The notes under the pieces are model-generated. The model saw only the letters and a list, made by a program, of their open reading frames with translations, ran no database searches and had not been told where the DNA came from. Below, in pieces: positions 16,814-27,110 of a DNA stretch of 37,696 bases. The stretch spans positions 1-37,696 of the forward strand of contig JAJPID010000053.1 in assembly GCA_021324945.1 (NCBI GenBank), in the 5' to 3' direction. The position numbers and the translations under genes were made by a program. Positions within the stretch are counted from its first letter, which is position 1; each line of letters begins with the position of its first letter. The DNA comes from Lysobacterales bacterium (GTDB lineage: Bacteria; Pseudomonadota; Gammaproteobacteria; Xanthomonadales; Rhodanobacteraceae).

Positions 16814-18769
16814 TCATCGCGAAGGCAGCGCGAACGCGATCACGTAATCGCCGCGCGGGGTTTTCAACGGCCCGTGCCCGCCGGCGACGATCACCACATA
16901 CTGTTTTCCATTGATCGCGTAAGTCATCGGCGTGGCTTGTCCACCCGCCGGCAACTTGTATTGCCACAACAGCTTGCCGGTACGCTCGTCGAAAGCGCGG
17001 AGGTCGTCGTCCATCGTCGAAGCGATGAAGATGACGCCCGACGCGGTGATGATCGGCCCGCCCATGCCGGGCACGCCGAGGTTCCAGTGGTTCAACACCG
17101 CGTTGCCGAGCGGCACCTGCCACAGTCGCCTGCCGCTGCGCATGTCGATCGCAGAGAGCTCACCCCAAGGCGGTTTGACGCAAGGCGTGCCGAGCGACGA
17201 TTGCCAGGCCCTGCGCCGCATGCCGTAAGGCGTACCGCGCATGCGCGAGAAATCCCAGCCGTCGTATTCCTTTGAATCGCTCTGCGCGTCGTATCGATCG
17301 CGCGGCACCAGCGCGACCAGCATCGCGATGTCGTTGGTGTTCACCACCGCGACCTGCCGTTGTGGATCGAATGCCAGCCCGCCCCACTCCATGCCGCCCG
17401 CATAACCGGGCTGCTCGATGCTGCCCTGCACGCTGGGCGGCGTGTAGATGCCTTCCGATTTGTAGCGTTCGAGATGGCAGCCAATGGAAAGATGCGCGAG
17501 ATCGTTCGCCGTCACCGGCCCTTGCCGCACCAGGGGTGCGGGCAGAAGCGGAAACGGTTGCGTCTTCGACGGCACTTCGCCCGGCGCGCCGTCCCGCGGC
17601 ACGGGTTTTTCGACGATCGGAAACACCGGCGCACCATTCGTGCGGTCGAACGTGAACAACATGCCCATCTTGCTGGACTGGATCACCGCGGGAATCGTGC
17701 GGCCGCCGTGTTGCAACTCCACCAGCGACGGCTGCGAAGCCGCGTCGTAATCCCACAGGTCGTGATGCACCAGTTGGTAGGCCCACACTGGTTTCCCGGT
17801 ATTGGCGTCGAGCGCCACAATCGAATCGGCCCAGCGGTTGTCGCCGGGCCGCAGTCCGCCGAAGAAGTCCGGACTGGCGGAACCCGTCGGCACGAACACC
17901 AGATGTCGCGCGGGATCGGCCGACAGCGGCGCCCAGGCGTTCGCCGCACCGGTGACCTGTGCCGCGTGCGCATTCCATTCCGTATACATCGGATCGGAAG
18001 GGTTGCGCGGAATCGGATCCCAGCCCCAGAGGAATTTGCCGCTGCGCGCGTCGTACGCGCGCACCGTTCCGTGTTCCAACTCCACGCCGCGGTTGTCGCC
18101 GATCGAAGAACCGATGACGACTTTGCCATCGATTACCACTGGCGGCGAAGTGACGAGGTAATCGCGCCAAGCGTCACCCGGTTTCCAGGTCGAGTGGATC
18201 CCGTTCAACAGATCGAGCGCGCCGTGGTCGGCGAAGTCTTCGCAGAGTTTCCCTGTATTTGCATCCAGCGCGAGCAGGCGGCTGTCCAGCACCGGTGCGA
18301 AGATGCGCGCGTGACAAGGCGCATCGGATTGCGATTGCGGATCGACCCACAACGACACGCCGCGTGAAGCCGCATCCGAATAATTGATCTTCGGAATGTG
18401 CGAGTCGTGGCGCCAGCGCAGCTTGCCGGTCGCGGCGTCGATCGCGACCACGTTGGTTTCGGACGTCGTGAAATACAGCGCGCCGTCGTAGAGGATCGGC
18501 GTGGCTTCCCACGTCATGTGGTCGTTCCACGCATCATCCGGGAAGCCTTTGCCGTGCTCGCCGCTGCGAAAAGCCCAGGCGACTTGCAGGCGATCCACAT
18601 TGTCCGGCGTGATCTGCGCCGCGGGCGAATAGCGCGAGCCGCCGGCGTCACCGCCGTAATACGGCCAGCCGGCGTCAGGCGCAGGCGCGGTGGGCGTGGA
18701 AGTCGCGGTGCAGCCGTTCAGCGCTGCAATACCCGCAAGCAAGATCGAAGTGCAAACCAGCGAACGCAC
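16814..18769 (-). CDS. PQQ-type beta-propeller dehydrogenase, lipoprotein
   Basis: A 651-residue protein of the quinoprotein dehydrogenase family, closest in feel to the periplasmic part of membrane glucose dehydrogenase. It has repeated tryptophan-docking strands (DANTGKPVWAYQLVHHDLWDYD read in parts, DARSGKFLWGWD, DERTGKLLWQYKLPAGG). The N-terminus is a lipoprotein signal with lipobox LNGC (Cys20) and Thr at +2. It lacks the five membrane helices of Gcd and any cytochrome domain. Its oxidisable substrate and electron acceptor are unknown, and no pqq synthesis gene lies in the window. The start is GTG at 18769, supported by GAGGAG 8 bases upstream; the start lies 33 bases after purB, so the two probably share a transcript. 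Confidence 0.85.
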   Translation of the reverse strand: MRSLVCTSILLAGIAALNGCTATSTPTAPAPDAGWPYYGGDAGGSRYSPAAQITPDNVDRLQVAWAFRSGEHGKGFPDDAWNDHMTWEATPILYDGALYFTTSETNVVAIDAATGKLRWRHDSHIPKINYSDAASRGVSLWVDPQSQSDAPCHARIFAPVLDSRLLALDANTGKLCEDFADHGALDLLNGIHSTWKPGDAWRDYLVTSPPVVIDGKVVIGSSIGDNRGVELEHGTVRAYDARSGKFLWGWDPIPRNPSDPMYTEWNAHAAQVTGAANAWAPLSADPARHLVFVPTGSASPDFFGGLRPGDNRWADSIVALDANTGKPVWAYQLVHHDLWDYDAASQPSLVELQHGGRTIPAVIQSSKMGMLFTFDRTNGAPVFPIVEKPVPRDGAPGEVPSKTQPFPLLPAPLVRQGPVTANDLAHLSIGCHLERYKSEGIYTPPSVQGSIEQPGYAGGMEWGGLAFDPQRQVAVVNTNDIAMLVALVPRDRYDAQSDSKEYDGWDFSRMRGTPYGMRRRAWQSSLGTPCVKPPWGELSAIDMRSGRRLWQVPLGNAVLNHWNLGVPGMGGPIITASGVIFIASTMDDDLRAFDERTGKLLWQYKLPAGGQATPMTYAINGKQYVVIVAGGHGPLKTPRGDYVIAFALPSR

Positions 18770-18802
18770 GTTCTAGCTCCTCGCGCCGGCGCGGCGCAGC
18801 GC

Positions 18803-21645
<2,843 letters not shown>

Positions 21646-21654
21646 GCATCGACA

Positions 21655-21757
21655 TGCTTTTGTTGAGAAGTGCAGCCAAGGATGGCTGCTTTGACGCGCA
21701 GGGATCGCAAAATGATGACTTGTGACACTGCCGTAAGGCGCAGCATGCGTCATGCTG
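21655..21757 (-). repeat. Hairpin repeat, third copy (upstream of exported-protein gene)
   Basis: Read on the minus strand the parts match copy 2 near sucA: hairpin CAGCATG-ACG-CATGCTG (21757-21741), then GTCACA, 12 bases, GCGATCCCTGCGC, hairpin GCAGCCA-TCCT-TGGCTGC (21688-21671) and ACTTCTCAACAA. The second stem differs from copy 2 at paired positions (GCA/TGC against GTG/CAC), so base pairing is kept. It ends 29 bases before the next start codon. Confidence 0.75.
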
Positions 21758-21786
21758 GGCGGTGAACTTTTTCGCTGGGGAACACC

Positions 21787-23010
21787 ATGAGCAATCGCAA
21801 ATTGATGAGGTCCGTCCTGTGGACGGCTCTGTTGGTCGCCGGTGCCGCGTTGGCGCAGGAAGCCGCGATCAGCGGCGCGGATTTCACCGGCGGCAAGGCC
21901 GACGCGCAATTGAGCGCGATCGGCAAGCAGGCGGCCGCTTCCGGCAAGACGGTGGTGATCACCGCACCGGCATACTGGCAGGCGAAAGTCGCGGCCAAGG
22001 TGCGCGCGGGCGCGCACGGCAAGCCGGTGACGATCCGCTTCTCGAACGGGTTCTACGAGAACGTGCTGGTGCGCACGGAAAGCGCGGCATCCAAACCGGA
22101 AGCGGAAACCAAGCCGGAAACGAAAGTGGCGGCGCAACCGACGGCGAAACCGAAACCGGAAATCAAACCCGAACCGAAAACGGCAAAGGCCGAACCGAAA
22201 CCGGAGACGCATTCCGTTTCGAAGCCCGTGGCATCCGAAGTGGCAAAACCGGCACCCGCGCCACGCGTATCTACTCCGGTCGCAACCCAACCGCCGCTGC
22301 AAAAAACTGTCGCGAGCGTTGCGCCGCCCGCTCCGCCGCCGCAAGGCAACATCGTCGCCGTGCCGCAGGTGTCGCAACAACCCGCGGTGGTGCCGATTCC
22401 GACTTCCGCGACCAACCCCACCGGTGCCAAGCCTGCACTGCCTGTCGCGCCATCCGGTGACGAAGCACGCCAGCGTCTGCTCGCGGCGTTGAACAACGAT
22501 CGTCCGGCGGCTGGCGAATTGCACGAGGCGCAATTGCAATCGGGCGACCAGGTTTACAGCGACGGCGACACGCTTGCGGTGGTGAGGTTGGAAGGGTTGC
22601 AGCGCTCGCTGTATTGGCTGACCGGCCCTGTCGATCTGCAGCGCGTGCAGTACTCGCCACAAGGTAACGGCCGCTATCTAGTCATTGGCCCGATCGATCC
22701 GAAAGCGCACGCCGCGCATCGCCCAAGCGCGCGCCAGGTGATCGTCGCACACATGCCGGCGGCGAACGATGCCGCCCGCGCACGGTTGGAGAAGCTCTAC
22801 AACAACGGCCAGCCGATCACCGACAGTTTGAAGGTGGCGCAATTGCAGCCCGAAGATCGTTTGCTGGTGGACGGCAACACGATCCTTGTGGTGCGCCGCG
22901 AAGGCAATCTGATGTCGCGCTACTGGCTGGACGGTTCCATCGATCTCGGACAGAACGGCGTGCTGAAGGTGGACACCAACCTCTATCAGGTAACGGGCAG
23001 CCTGCATTGA
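21787..23010 (+). CDS. Exported Lys/Pro-rich protein with internal duplication, function unknown
   Basis: A 407-residue protein with a Sec signal peptide (residues 1-23, ending ALA-QEA). Residues 25-95 form a small domain (GADFTGGKADAQLSAIG, VVITAPAYWQAKV). Residues 98-225 are low-complexity Lys/Pro/Glu then Pro/Ala/Val, like a periplasm-spanning linker. The C-terminal part holds two tandem copies of a domain of about 75 residues, starting at 227 (ARQRLLAALNN) and 330 (ARARLEKLYNN). Shared blocks are AQLQ, D-G-[DN]-T-[LI]-x-V-V-R-x-E-G, YWL-[TD]-G and the final [VI]-x-G. GGGGAA precedes the ATG. A hairpin repeat covers its upstream region and a good terminator follows. No enzyme motif is seen, and no family name is offered. 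Confidence 0.85.
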   Translation: MSNRKLMRSVLWTALLVAGAALAQEAAISGADFTGGKADAQLSAIGKQAAASGKTVVITAPAYWQAKVAAKVRAGAHGKPVTIRFSNGFYENVLVRTESAASKPEAETKPETKVAAQPTAKPKPEIKPEPKTAKAEPKPETHSVSKPVASEVAKPAPAPRVSTPVATQPPLQKTVASVAPPAPPPQGNIVAVPQVSQQPAVVPIPTSATNPTGAKPALPVAPSGDEARQRLLAALNNDRPAAGELHEAQLQSGDQVYSDGDTLAVVRLEGLQRSLYWLTGPVDLQRVQYSPQGNGRYLVIGPIDPKAHAAHRPSARQVIVAHMPAANDAARARLEKLYNNGQPITDSLKVAQLQPEDRLLVDGNTILVVRREGNLMSRYWLDGSIDLGQNGVLKVDTNLYQVTGSLH

Positions 23011-23023
23011 TGCCGCGCCATTG

Positions 23024-23070
23024 ATGAGAGCCGCCGGTCTGTTCGGCGGCTCTCATTTCATATTGTTATT
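23024..23070 (+). terminator. Intrinsic terminator after the exported-protein gene
   Basis: ATGAGAGCCGCCG (23024-23036), 7-base loop, CGGCGGCTCTCAT (23044-23056): 13 perfect pairs, followed by the T-rich TTCATATTGTTATTT. On the minus strand it also closes the operon that ends at 23078. Confidence 0.85.
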
Positions 23071-23077
23071 TGCGAGC

Positions 23078-23731
23078 TCAGCGGTCGGCGTGGATATCAC
23101 CGGCGTCGTAGTGGCCTTGCTCGGCATTTTTCGTGCACTCGTCGATGTCGGCCTGCGTCATGGTCGCGTAGGGTGCGAACGCGGGCAGCGAGGCGGCGAG
23201 TTGCTGTTGGGTGTCACGCAGCGCTGGCAGACGCGCGCAGAGTTTTGCCGCGGAGTGACGGATGCCCTCGGCCTCCGTTTCGATTTCAGCATGCACCTGC
23301 TGGTGTGATTTGCCGGAGAACGCGGCACTCAGCGCGGTGCCGACGGCGTGTGAAGCCAGATCCACGCCTTGCGTGCCGACTTGCATACCCTGCTCGGCGA
23401 TGTCGATGACCTGTGCGCGATATTCCAGCAGCATGGCGCGTTGTTGAGGCGTGACCGTGACTGTCTTGCCGTCGATCAGCAGGTCGCCTTGCGGCGTGAT
23501 CTCCGCGTGATTTCGTTCGTTGCCGTGGCCGGCGGAAAATCCCACGTGCCCCGAAGAAATATCGATGTTCTCAGTGCGTAGTTTCCGGCGCGCCGCATCC
23601 ATTGCGTTGGCAACGGTGTCGCCCAAGACCGAGTGCGTGCCGTTCGATAAAGGACTTCCCCCATCGCAAGCGCTCAGGCCGGCCGTGCTGCAAAACAGGG
23701 CGGACAGGATCAACGTACGACCGATGTTCAT
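23078..23731 (-). CDS. DUF2884-like lipoprotein, second of a tandem pair
   Basis: A 217-residue lipoprotein: signal with lipobox LSAC, Cys22 followed by Asp at +2. In enterobacteria Asp at +2 keeps a lipoprotein in the inner membrane, so its location may differ from its neighbour's. The body aligns along its length with the gene just upstream: HAEITPQGDLLIDGKTVTVTPQQRAMLLEYR, ASHAVGTALSAAFSG and LAASLPAFAPYATM match blocks of the other (given here in pieces). I recognise the type as DUF2884/YggN, whose role is unknown. The ATG at 23731 lies 4 bases after the upstream stop. It is last in the YtrA-type operon and ends at a shared terminator. Confidence 0.82.
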   Translation of the reverse strand: MNIGRTLILSALFCSTAGLSACDGGSPLSNGTHSVLGDTVANAMDAARRKLRTENIDISSGHVGFSAGHGNERNHAEITPQGDLLIDGKTVTVTPQQRAMLLEYRAQVIDIAEQGMQVGTQGVDLASHAVGTALSAAFSGKSHQQVHAEIETEAEGIRHSAAKLCARLPALRDTQQQLAASLPAFAPYATMTQADIDECTKNAEQGHYDAGDIHADR

Positions 23732-23735
23732 GGCG

Positions 23736-24281
23736 TCACCGTGCTGCGGTCGAATCTTGTTCGTTGCAGCGCACCTCGCCGCGGAATACGGCATAGGGTT
23801 CGAACGCTGGCATTTGTGCGGCGATTTCGCTCTGGGTGGATTTGATCTGTTGCAGATCATTGCACAGATGAAGTGCGGCGGTTTCCACCGTTCTGCTGCG
23901 CGAATCCACTTCGTGATCGATCTTGTCCGGCGTGCCAGCAAACAGATTGCTGACCACGCTGCCGATCGCGTGTGCGCCCATTTCCGCGCCGGCCTCGCCG
24001 GTGGCGATGCCGTCGTCACGCACCTTTTCGGCCTGCCCGTAGAAACGTTCCAGCAGTGCGCGCTGCACGGGCGTGACTGCGACCGCCTGATGGCCGACAA
24101 TCAGATCGCCCGATGGCGTGACGTGCGCATCCGGTTGTCCCGATGCCGTCAACTTCAAACCCGAATCGTCGAACGACACGTGCATGGCGCCGTTGAAATG
24201 CGCGTCGGCGGAGCCGGAATCCGAACATGCGGCCAGCGCAGGCGCGAGCAGCAAGGGCATCAGCAATAGTTTCGATTTCAT
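23736..24281 (-). CDS. DUF2884-like lipoprotein, first of a tandem pair
   Basis: A 181-residue lipoprotein: signal peptide with lipobox ALAAC, Cys19 followed by Ser at +2, which by the enterobacterial rule points to the outer membrane. The mature part contains HVTPSGDLIVGHQAVAVTP, HAIGSVVSNLFAG and IAAQMPAFEPYAVF, each mirrored in the next gene, so the two are paralogues from a tandem duplication. The ATG at 24281 follows GAGGA and lies 17 bases after the permease stop; a longer open frame upstream in the same phase is a shadow of the permease gene. Operon position suggests a periplasmic partner of the ABC transporter, but that is inference. Confidence 0.82.
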   Translation of the reverse strand: MKSKLLLMPLLLAPALAACSDSGSADAHFNGAMHVSFDDSGLKLTASGQPDAHVTPSGDLIVGHQAVAVTPVQRALLERFYGQAEKVRDDGIATGEAGAEMGAHAIGSVVSNLFAGTPDKIDHEVDSRSRTVETAALHLCNDLQQIKSTQSEIAAQMPAFEPYAVFRGEVRCNEQDSTAAR

Positions 24282-24298
24282 CTTCGATTTCCTCGAGA

Positions 24299-25282
24299 TC
24301 AAGCCTCGTCGCGCCAGCGGCGAAACCAGATCGCCGCGGCGATCAACGCAATGCCGACGATCACGCCGATCCACATTTGCGGCAACATCAACGCATGGCC
24401 CATCGCGGGAAAATCGATGGCGGCCAGTTCGTGTGAATCGCGGAAGCGCATCGCATAATTGTGGGCATTGGGATCGATCCAGCTTGCCGGGATGATGCTC
24501 AGCAGCAGGCGGCCGACGATGTCGCCCCAGAAGAAATCGTGGCGGATGTGCGGCAGGCCGAGCAGGCCGATCCAGAAGTTCAGCACGCCGGCGATGATCG
24601 GCACAATGATCGCCCACAGGAACGGTTTGCTGCGCACCGCGGCCGACCAGAAGAGCAGCCAGCCCACGGTCGGCAGCCCCCACAATGCGTTGATCGGCAC
24701 CATCGCCACCAAGCGCAACCATACAGTGTATGGCTCGCCCTGCGTCCACAGCGGCAGCGGATTGACAGCGTGGATCACCAGCCACAGGCTGACGATGACC
24801 TGCGCGGCGAGGTAACCCGCGAGCGTGATGCCCACAGCAATCAGCGGCGCGATGACGATGGCTGCCGCCACTTTCGACAGCACCGTACCGGTATCCGACA
24901 GCGGCAGTGATTTCCAGAACAGCACGCTGCGGTCCTTGCGGTCGTCGTACAGCGCACCCAACAGATAGAAGAACACCACGAAGAACAGCACCACCGCGGC
25001 GATGAAACCGAACAGCAGCATTGTCGCGTCCAGTGCCTTCGCCAGTTGGCCGGTATCGTGTGCTGTGGCGTTGCGCAGGATGTCCGTGAGCGAGACGCCC
25101 ATGTGCACATCCACCTGCGCGCCCATGCGGGCCTTCAGCACCTCGCCGGCAATGATGCCGAGTACGGTGATGATCAGGATCGCAGCGGCCGCCCAGAACT
25201 GCGCCCACAGGAAACCGCGGCGCGATTCCCAGTACTCGCGCCTCACCAGCCAGCCGAAATTCGACAAGGCATTCGCGTTCAT
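24299..25282 (-). CDS. ABC-2 type permease
   Basis: A 327-residue membrane subunit with about six to seven hydrophobic helices (first AILIITVLGIIAG near residue 35, then the long LLFGFIAAVVLFFVVFFYLL near 90, and a last one near 305). YDDRKDRSVLFWKSLPLSD after the second helix is the cytoplasmic loop typical of ABC-2 exporters in GntR/YtrA operons. A large extracytoplasmic loop (about 46-85) follows helix 1. The start overlaps the ATPase stop as ATGA, so the two are translated together and should form one transporter. The substrate cannot be told from sequence; family relatives handle peptides, antibiotics or other envelope-active compounds. Confidence 0.9.
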   Translation of the reverse strand: MNANALSNFGWLVRREYWESRRGFLWAQFWAAAAILIITVLGIIAGEVLKARMGAQVDVHMGVSLTDILRNATAHDTGQLAKALDATMLLFGFIAAVVLFFVVFFYLLGALYDDRKDRSVLFWKSLPLSDTGTVLSKVAAAIVIAPLIAVGITLAGYLAAQVIVSLWLVIHAVNPLPLWTQGEPYTVWLRLVAMVPINALWGLPTVGWLLFWSAAVRSKPFLWAIIVPIIAGVLNFWIGLLGLPHIRHDFFWGDIVGRLLLSIIPASWIDPNAHNYAMRFRDSHELAAIDFPAMGHALMLPQMWIGVIVGIALIAAAIWFRRWRDEA

Positions 25283-26181
25283 GCGTACGTCCCTTTCATG
25301 GTGGCGACGAAGAGATCCGCGACCGAAGGCCGCCGCACTTCGCCCAAATCTTCGAGCTGCGCGCGCGGCACGCCGTCGAACAGGAAGATGCTCTTGCCGA
25401 ACACCTGGCGTTCGTCCAGCGGCTTCAACGCGCGCGCGGCTTCGACACGCTCCGCGTTCACCATCACTTCGGCGAAGCGTTCACCGAGCGCGTCCATCTC
25501 CGTGGAGAGCACGATCTTGCCGTCGCGGATGAACATCAGGTCAGTCAGGATGCGCTCGATTTCTTCCACTTGATGCGTGGTGACGAGGATGGTCTTGTTC
25601 TCGTCGAAATAATCTTCCAGCAGACTCTGGTAGAACTGCTTGCGATAGAGGATGTCCAAGCCCAGCGTCGGTTCGTCCAGCACCAGCAGTCGCGCGTCGA
25701 TCGCCATCACGATCGCCAGGTGCAACTGCACGATCATGCCCTTGGACATCTGCCGCACTTTCTGCTCCGGTTGCAGCTTGGTGCGTGAGAGAAAGCGTTC
25801 GCACTTGGTGCGGTCGAAGCGCGGGTGCACGCCAGCCACGAAATCGACCGCCTCTTTCACTGTGATCCAGCGCGGCAGCGTGGCGACGTCGGCGATGAAG
25901 CACACCTGTTGCATCAGCGCCGGACGCTGGCGGCGCGGATCTAGCCCGAGCACGGACAATTCACCTTCGAAATCGGTCAGGCCGAGGATCGCTTTCAACG
26001 CAGTCGTCTTGCCGGCGCCGTTGGGGCCGATCAGTCCGACGATGCGGCCCGGCTGCACCTCGAAGGACGCATGGTCGAGCGCCAGCGTCTTGCCGTAGCG
26101 TTTGGTGAGGTTGGCGGCGTGGATCACCGTCGCCGGTGCGGCCGCGACGCTGGTCTCATCGAGTGCGGAAGTCGCGCTCAT
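25279..26181 (-). CDS. ABC transporter ATP-binding protein
   Basis: A 300-residue ATPase. Walker A is GPNGAGKTT (residues 52-60), Walker B LLVLDE (165-170), and the switch His is His203 in TTHQVEEIE. The signature region reads MSKGMIVQLHLA (145-156) rather than LSGGQ, a form common in ABC-2 exporters of this type. About 90 residues beyond the nucleotide-binding domain form a C-terminal extension. The start at 26181 (MSATSALDE) has AGAGGA before it and shares its first base with the stop of the preceding 49-codon ORF (TGATG). The end overlaps the permease start (ATGA). It energises transport by the permease, under likely control of the YtrA-type regulator. Confidence 0.93.
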   Translation of the reverse strand: MSATSALDETSVAAAPATVIHAANLTKRYGKTLALDHASFEVQPGRIVGLIGPNGAGKTTALKAILGLTDFEGELSVLGLDPRRQRPALMQQVCFIADVATLPRWITVKEAVDFVAGVHPRFDRTKCERFLSRTKLQPEQKVRQMSKGMIVQLHLAIVMAIDARLLVLDEPTLGLDILYRKQFYQSLLEDYFDENKTILVTTHQVEEIERILTDLMFIRDGKIVLSTEMDALGERFAEVMVNAERVEAARALKPLDERQVFGKSIFLFDGVPRAQLEDLGEVRRPSVADLFVATMKGTYA

Positions 26182-26330
26182 CAGGATTTCCTCTTGGGCC
26201 CATTCAATTCGCAAAACCGGGCGTCCTGCCGCGGTTTGCTCGCAAACGGTCGCGACAAAGCCGTGCCATGTTTGCCGCTTCGGCATTCGAAAACCTCGGC
26301 GCCGGCACGTTCATGTACCGGAGTGTTCAT
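26181..26330 (-). CDS. 49-residue ORF between regulator and ABC ATPase
   Basis: A short frame that starts by overlapping the regulator's stop (ATGA, 26330-26327) and ends by overlapping the ATPase start (TGATG, 26183-26179). GAAGAAG lies 7 bases before its ATG. The product (MNTPVHERAGAEVF at the N-terminus, ending LNGPKRKS) is basic, has two cysteines, and has no membrane segment or signal. The exact fit into a chain of overlapping genes argues that it is translated. It may be a real small protein or may only carry ribosomes to the ATPase start. I recognise no family. Coding potential by composition is not obvious, so confidence is moderate. Confidence 0.5.
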   Translation of the reverse strand: MNTPVHERAGAEVFECRSGKHGTALSRPFASKPRQDARFCELNGPKRKS

Positions 26331-26692
26331 CGTGACTTCTTCTCTGCTTGTGAAATCAATTTGCCCAGATCGAGATCCATGCGTTTGATGCGCGCGTACA
26401 GCGCCGGCCATTCCTCGCGCAGAAAGCGTTCGCGTTCGGATTTCAGCAGCGTCTCGCGTGCGCCCTCGGTGACGTACATCCCCAAGCCGCGGCGCTTCTC
26501 CACCAGTTGCTCGTCTACCAGTTCCTGGTACGCCTTGGAGACGGTCAGCGGATTGATCTGGTAATCCGCCGCCACCTGTCGCACCGACGGCAGCGGATCG
26601 CCTTCATTGAGCGCGCCGTCCAGGATCATCGCCACCACGCGGTCGCGCAGTTGGCGATAGATCGGGACGTTGTCGTTCCAAGTGATGGTCAT
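26327..26692 (-). CDS. GntR-family regulator, YtrA subfamily
   Basis: A 121-residue repressor. The winged helix (residues 10-78) has PIYRQLRDRVV, the recognition region LPSVRQVAADYQINPLTV, and EKRRGLGMYV. The C-terminal part is only about 45 residues, the short helical tail that defines the YtrA group; members usually sit with and repress ABC transporter operons. The start at 26692 (MTITWNDN) has AAGGA 7 bases before it, so the extra upstream codons are left out. Its gene is 53 bases after a small exported-protein gene and overlaps the 49-codon ORF. It probably binds the palindrome at 27087-27110 and so controls the whole operon, itself included. Confidence 0.9.
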   Translation of the reverse strand: MTITWNDNVPIYRQLRDRVVAMILDGALNEGDPLPSVRQVAADYQINPLTVSKAYQELVDEQLVEKRRGLGMYVTEGARETLLKSERERFLREEWPALYARIKRMDLDLGKLISQAEKKSR

Positions 26693-26745
26693 GAAGAAGT
26701 CCTTGCCGGTTGCGGGAGCGGCGATCACGGCAAGCGCGGCGGCGC

Positions 26746-27057
26746 TCAGCGATTTCCCGCCACCGACCGGGTGGCGAACGAATAGTAGGGCATGTCGAGG
26801 TCGCTGCCGCCTGACGAGGCGGATTCATAGCCTTTCGTGCTCAGCCCACCTTCCGCATGTCCGAAGGCCTGCTGCATTTCAGCCGGGGTGGGGCGCACCA
26901 CGATCTCGGGCATCGTTTGCATCGGCTCTGATTGTTGGCTCACGGCGGCCGGAAGCACCCGGCCTGCCGAAGCATTGGTATAAGCCCGGATGCCCGCGAC
27001 TCCCGCGCTGGCGATCAATAGAGAAGCGGCAAAGGTCAGGGTCTTGGCAACGTTCAT
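26746..27057 (-). CDS. Small exported protein, first gene of the YtrA-type operon
   Basis: A 103-residue protein with a Sec-type signal peptide (Lys5, then a hydrophobic stretch to about residue 23; the likely cut is between residues 23 and 31). The mature part has MPEIVVRPTPAEMQQAFGHAEG and a Gly/Ser-rich end, with no cysteine. AAGGAG lies 6 bases before the ATG, the best ribosome-binding site of the operon, so it may be the most strongly made product. It directly follows the palindrome-promoter. Similar short leaders occur in related bacteria as I recall, but I know no function. It could be a periplasmic partner or cargo of the transporter. Confidence 0.75.
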   Translation of the reverse strand: MNVAKTLTFAASLLIASAGVAGIRAYTNASAGRVLPAAVSQQSEPMQTMPEIVVRPTPAEMQQAFGHAEGGLSTKGYESASSGGSDLDMPYYSFATRSVAGNR

Positions 27058-27086
27058 GGCGGTCTCCTTAGGTGACCGTGTTGAGT

Positions 27087-27110
27087 AGTGTTGTAGTTAA
27101 CTATAACACC
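27087..27110. promoter_or_regulatory. Operator palindrome, probable YtrA site
   Basis: On the minus strand the site is GGTG-N16-CACT. Positions 27088-27109 form a 22-bp inverted repeat with one mismatch, centred on GTTAAC. It covers the -10 of the operon promoter, so a bound repressor would block RNA polymerase. A GGTG-N16-CACC motif is what I recall being reported for a Xanthomonas YtrA regulator; this is from memory. Confidence 0.75.

Noticed and set aside
22072-22460. Exported 407-residue protein as a TonB homologue
   Set aside because: The Lys/Pro linker is TonB-like, but the N-terminus is a cleaved signal and the C-terminal repeats do not resemble the TonB domain; no exbB/exbD nearby.
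26746-27057. Small exported protein as a bacteriocin or toxin with its exporter
   Set aside because: No double-Gly leader, cysteine pattern or immunity gene; it has a plain Sec signal, so the idea lacks support.
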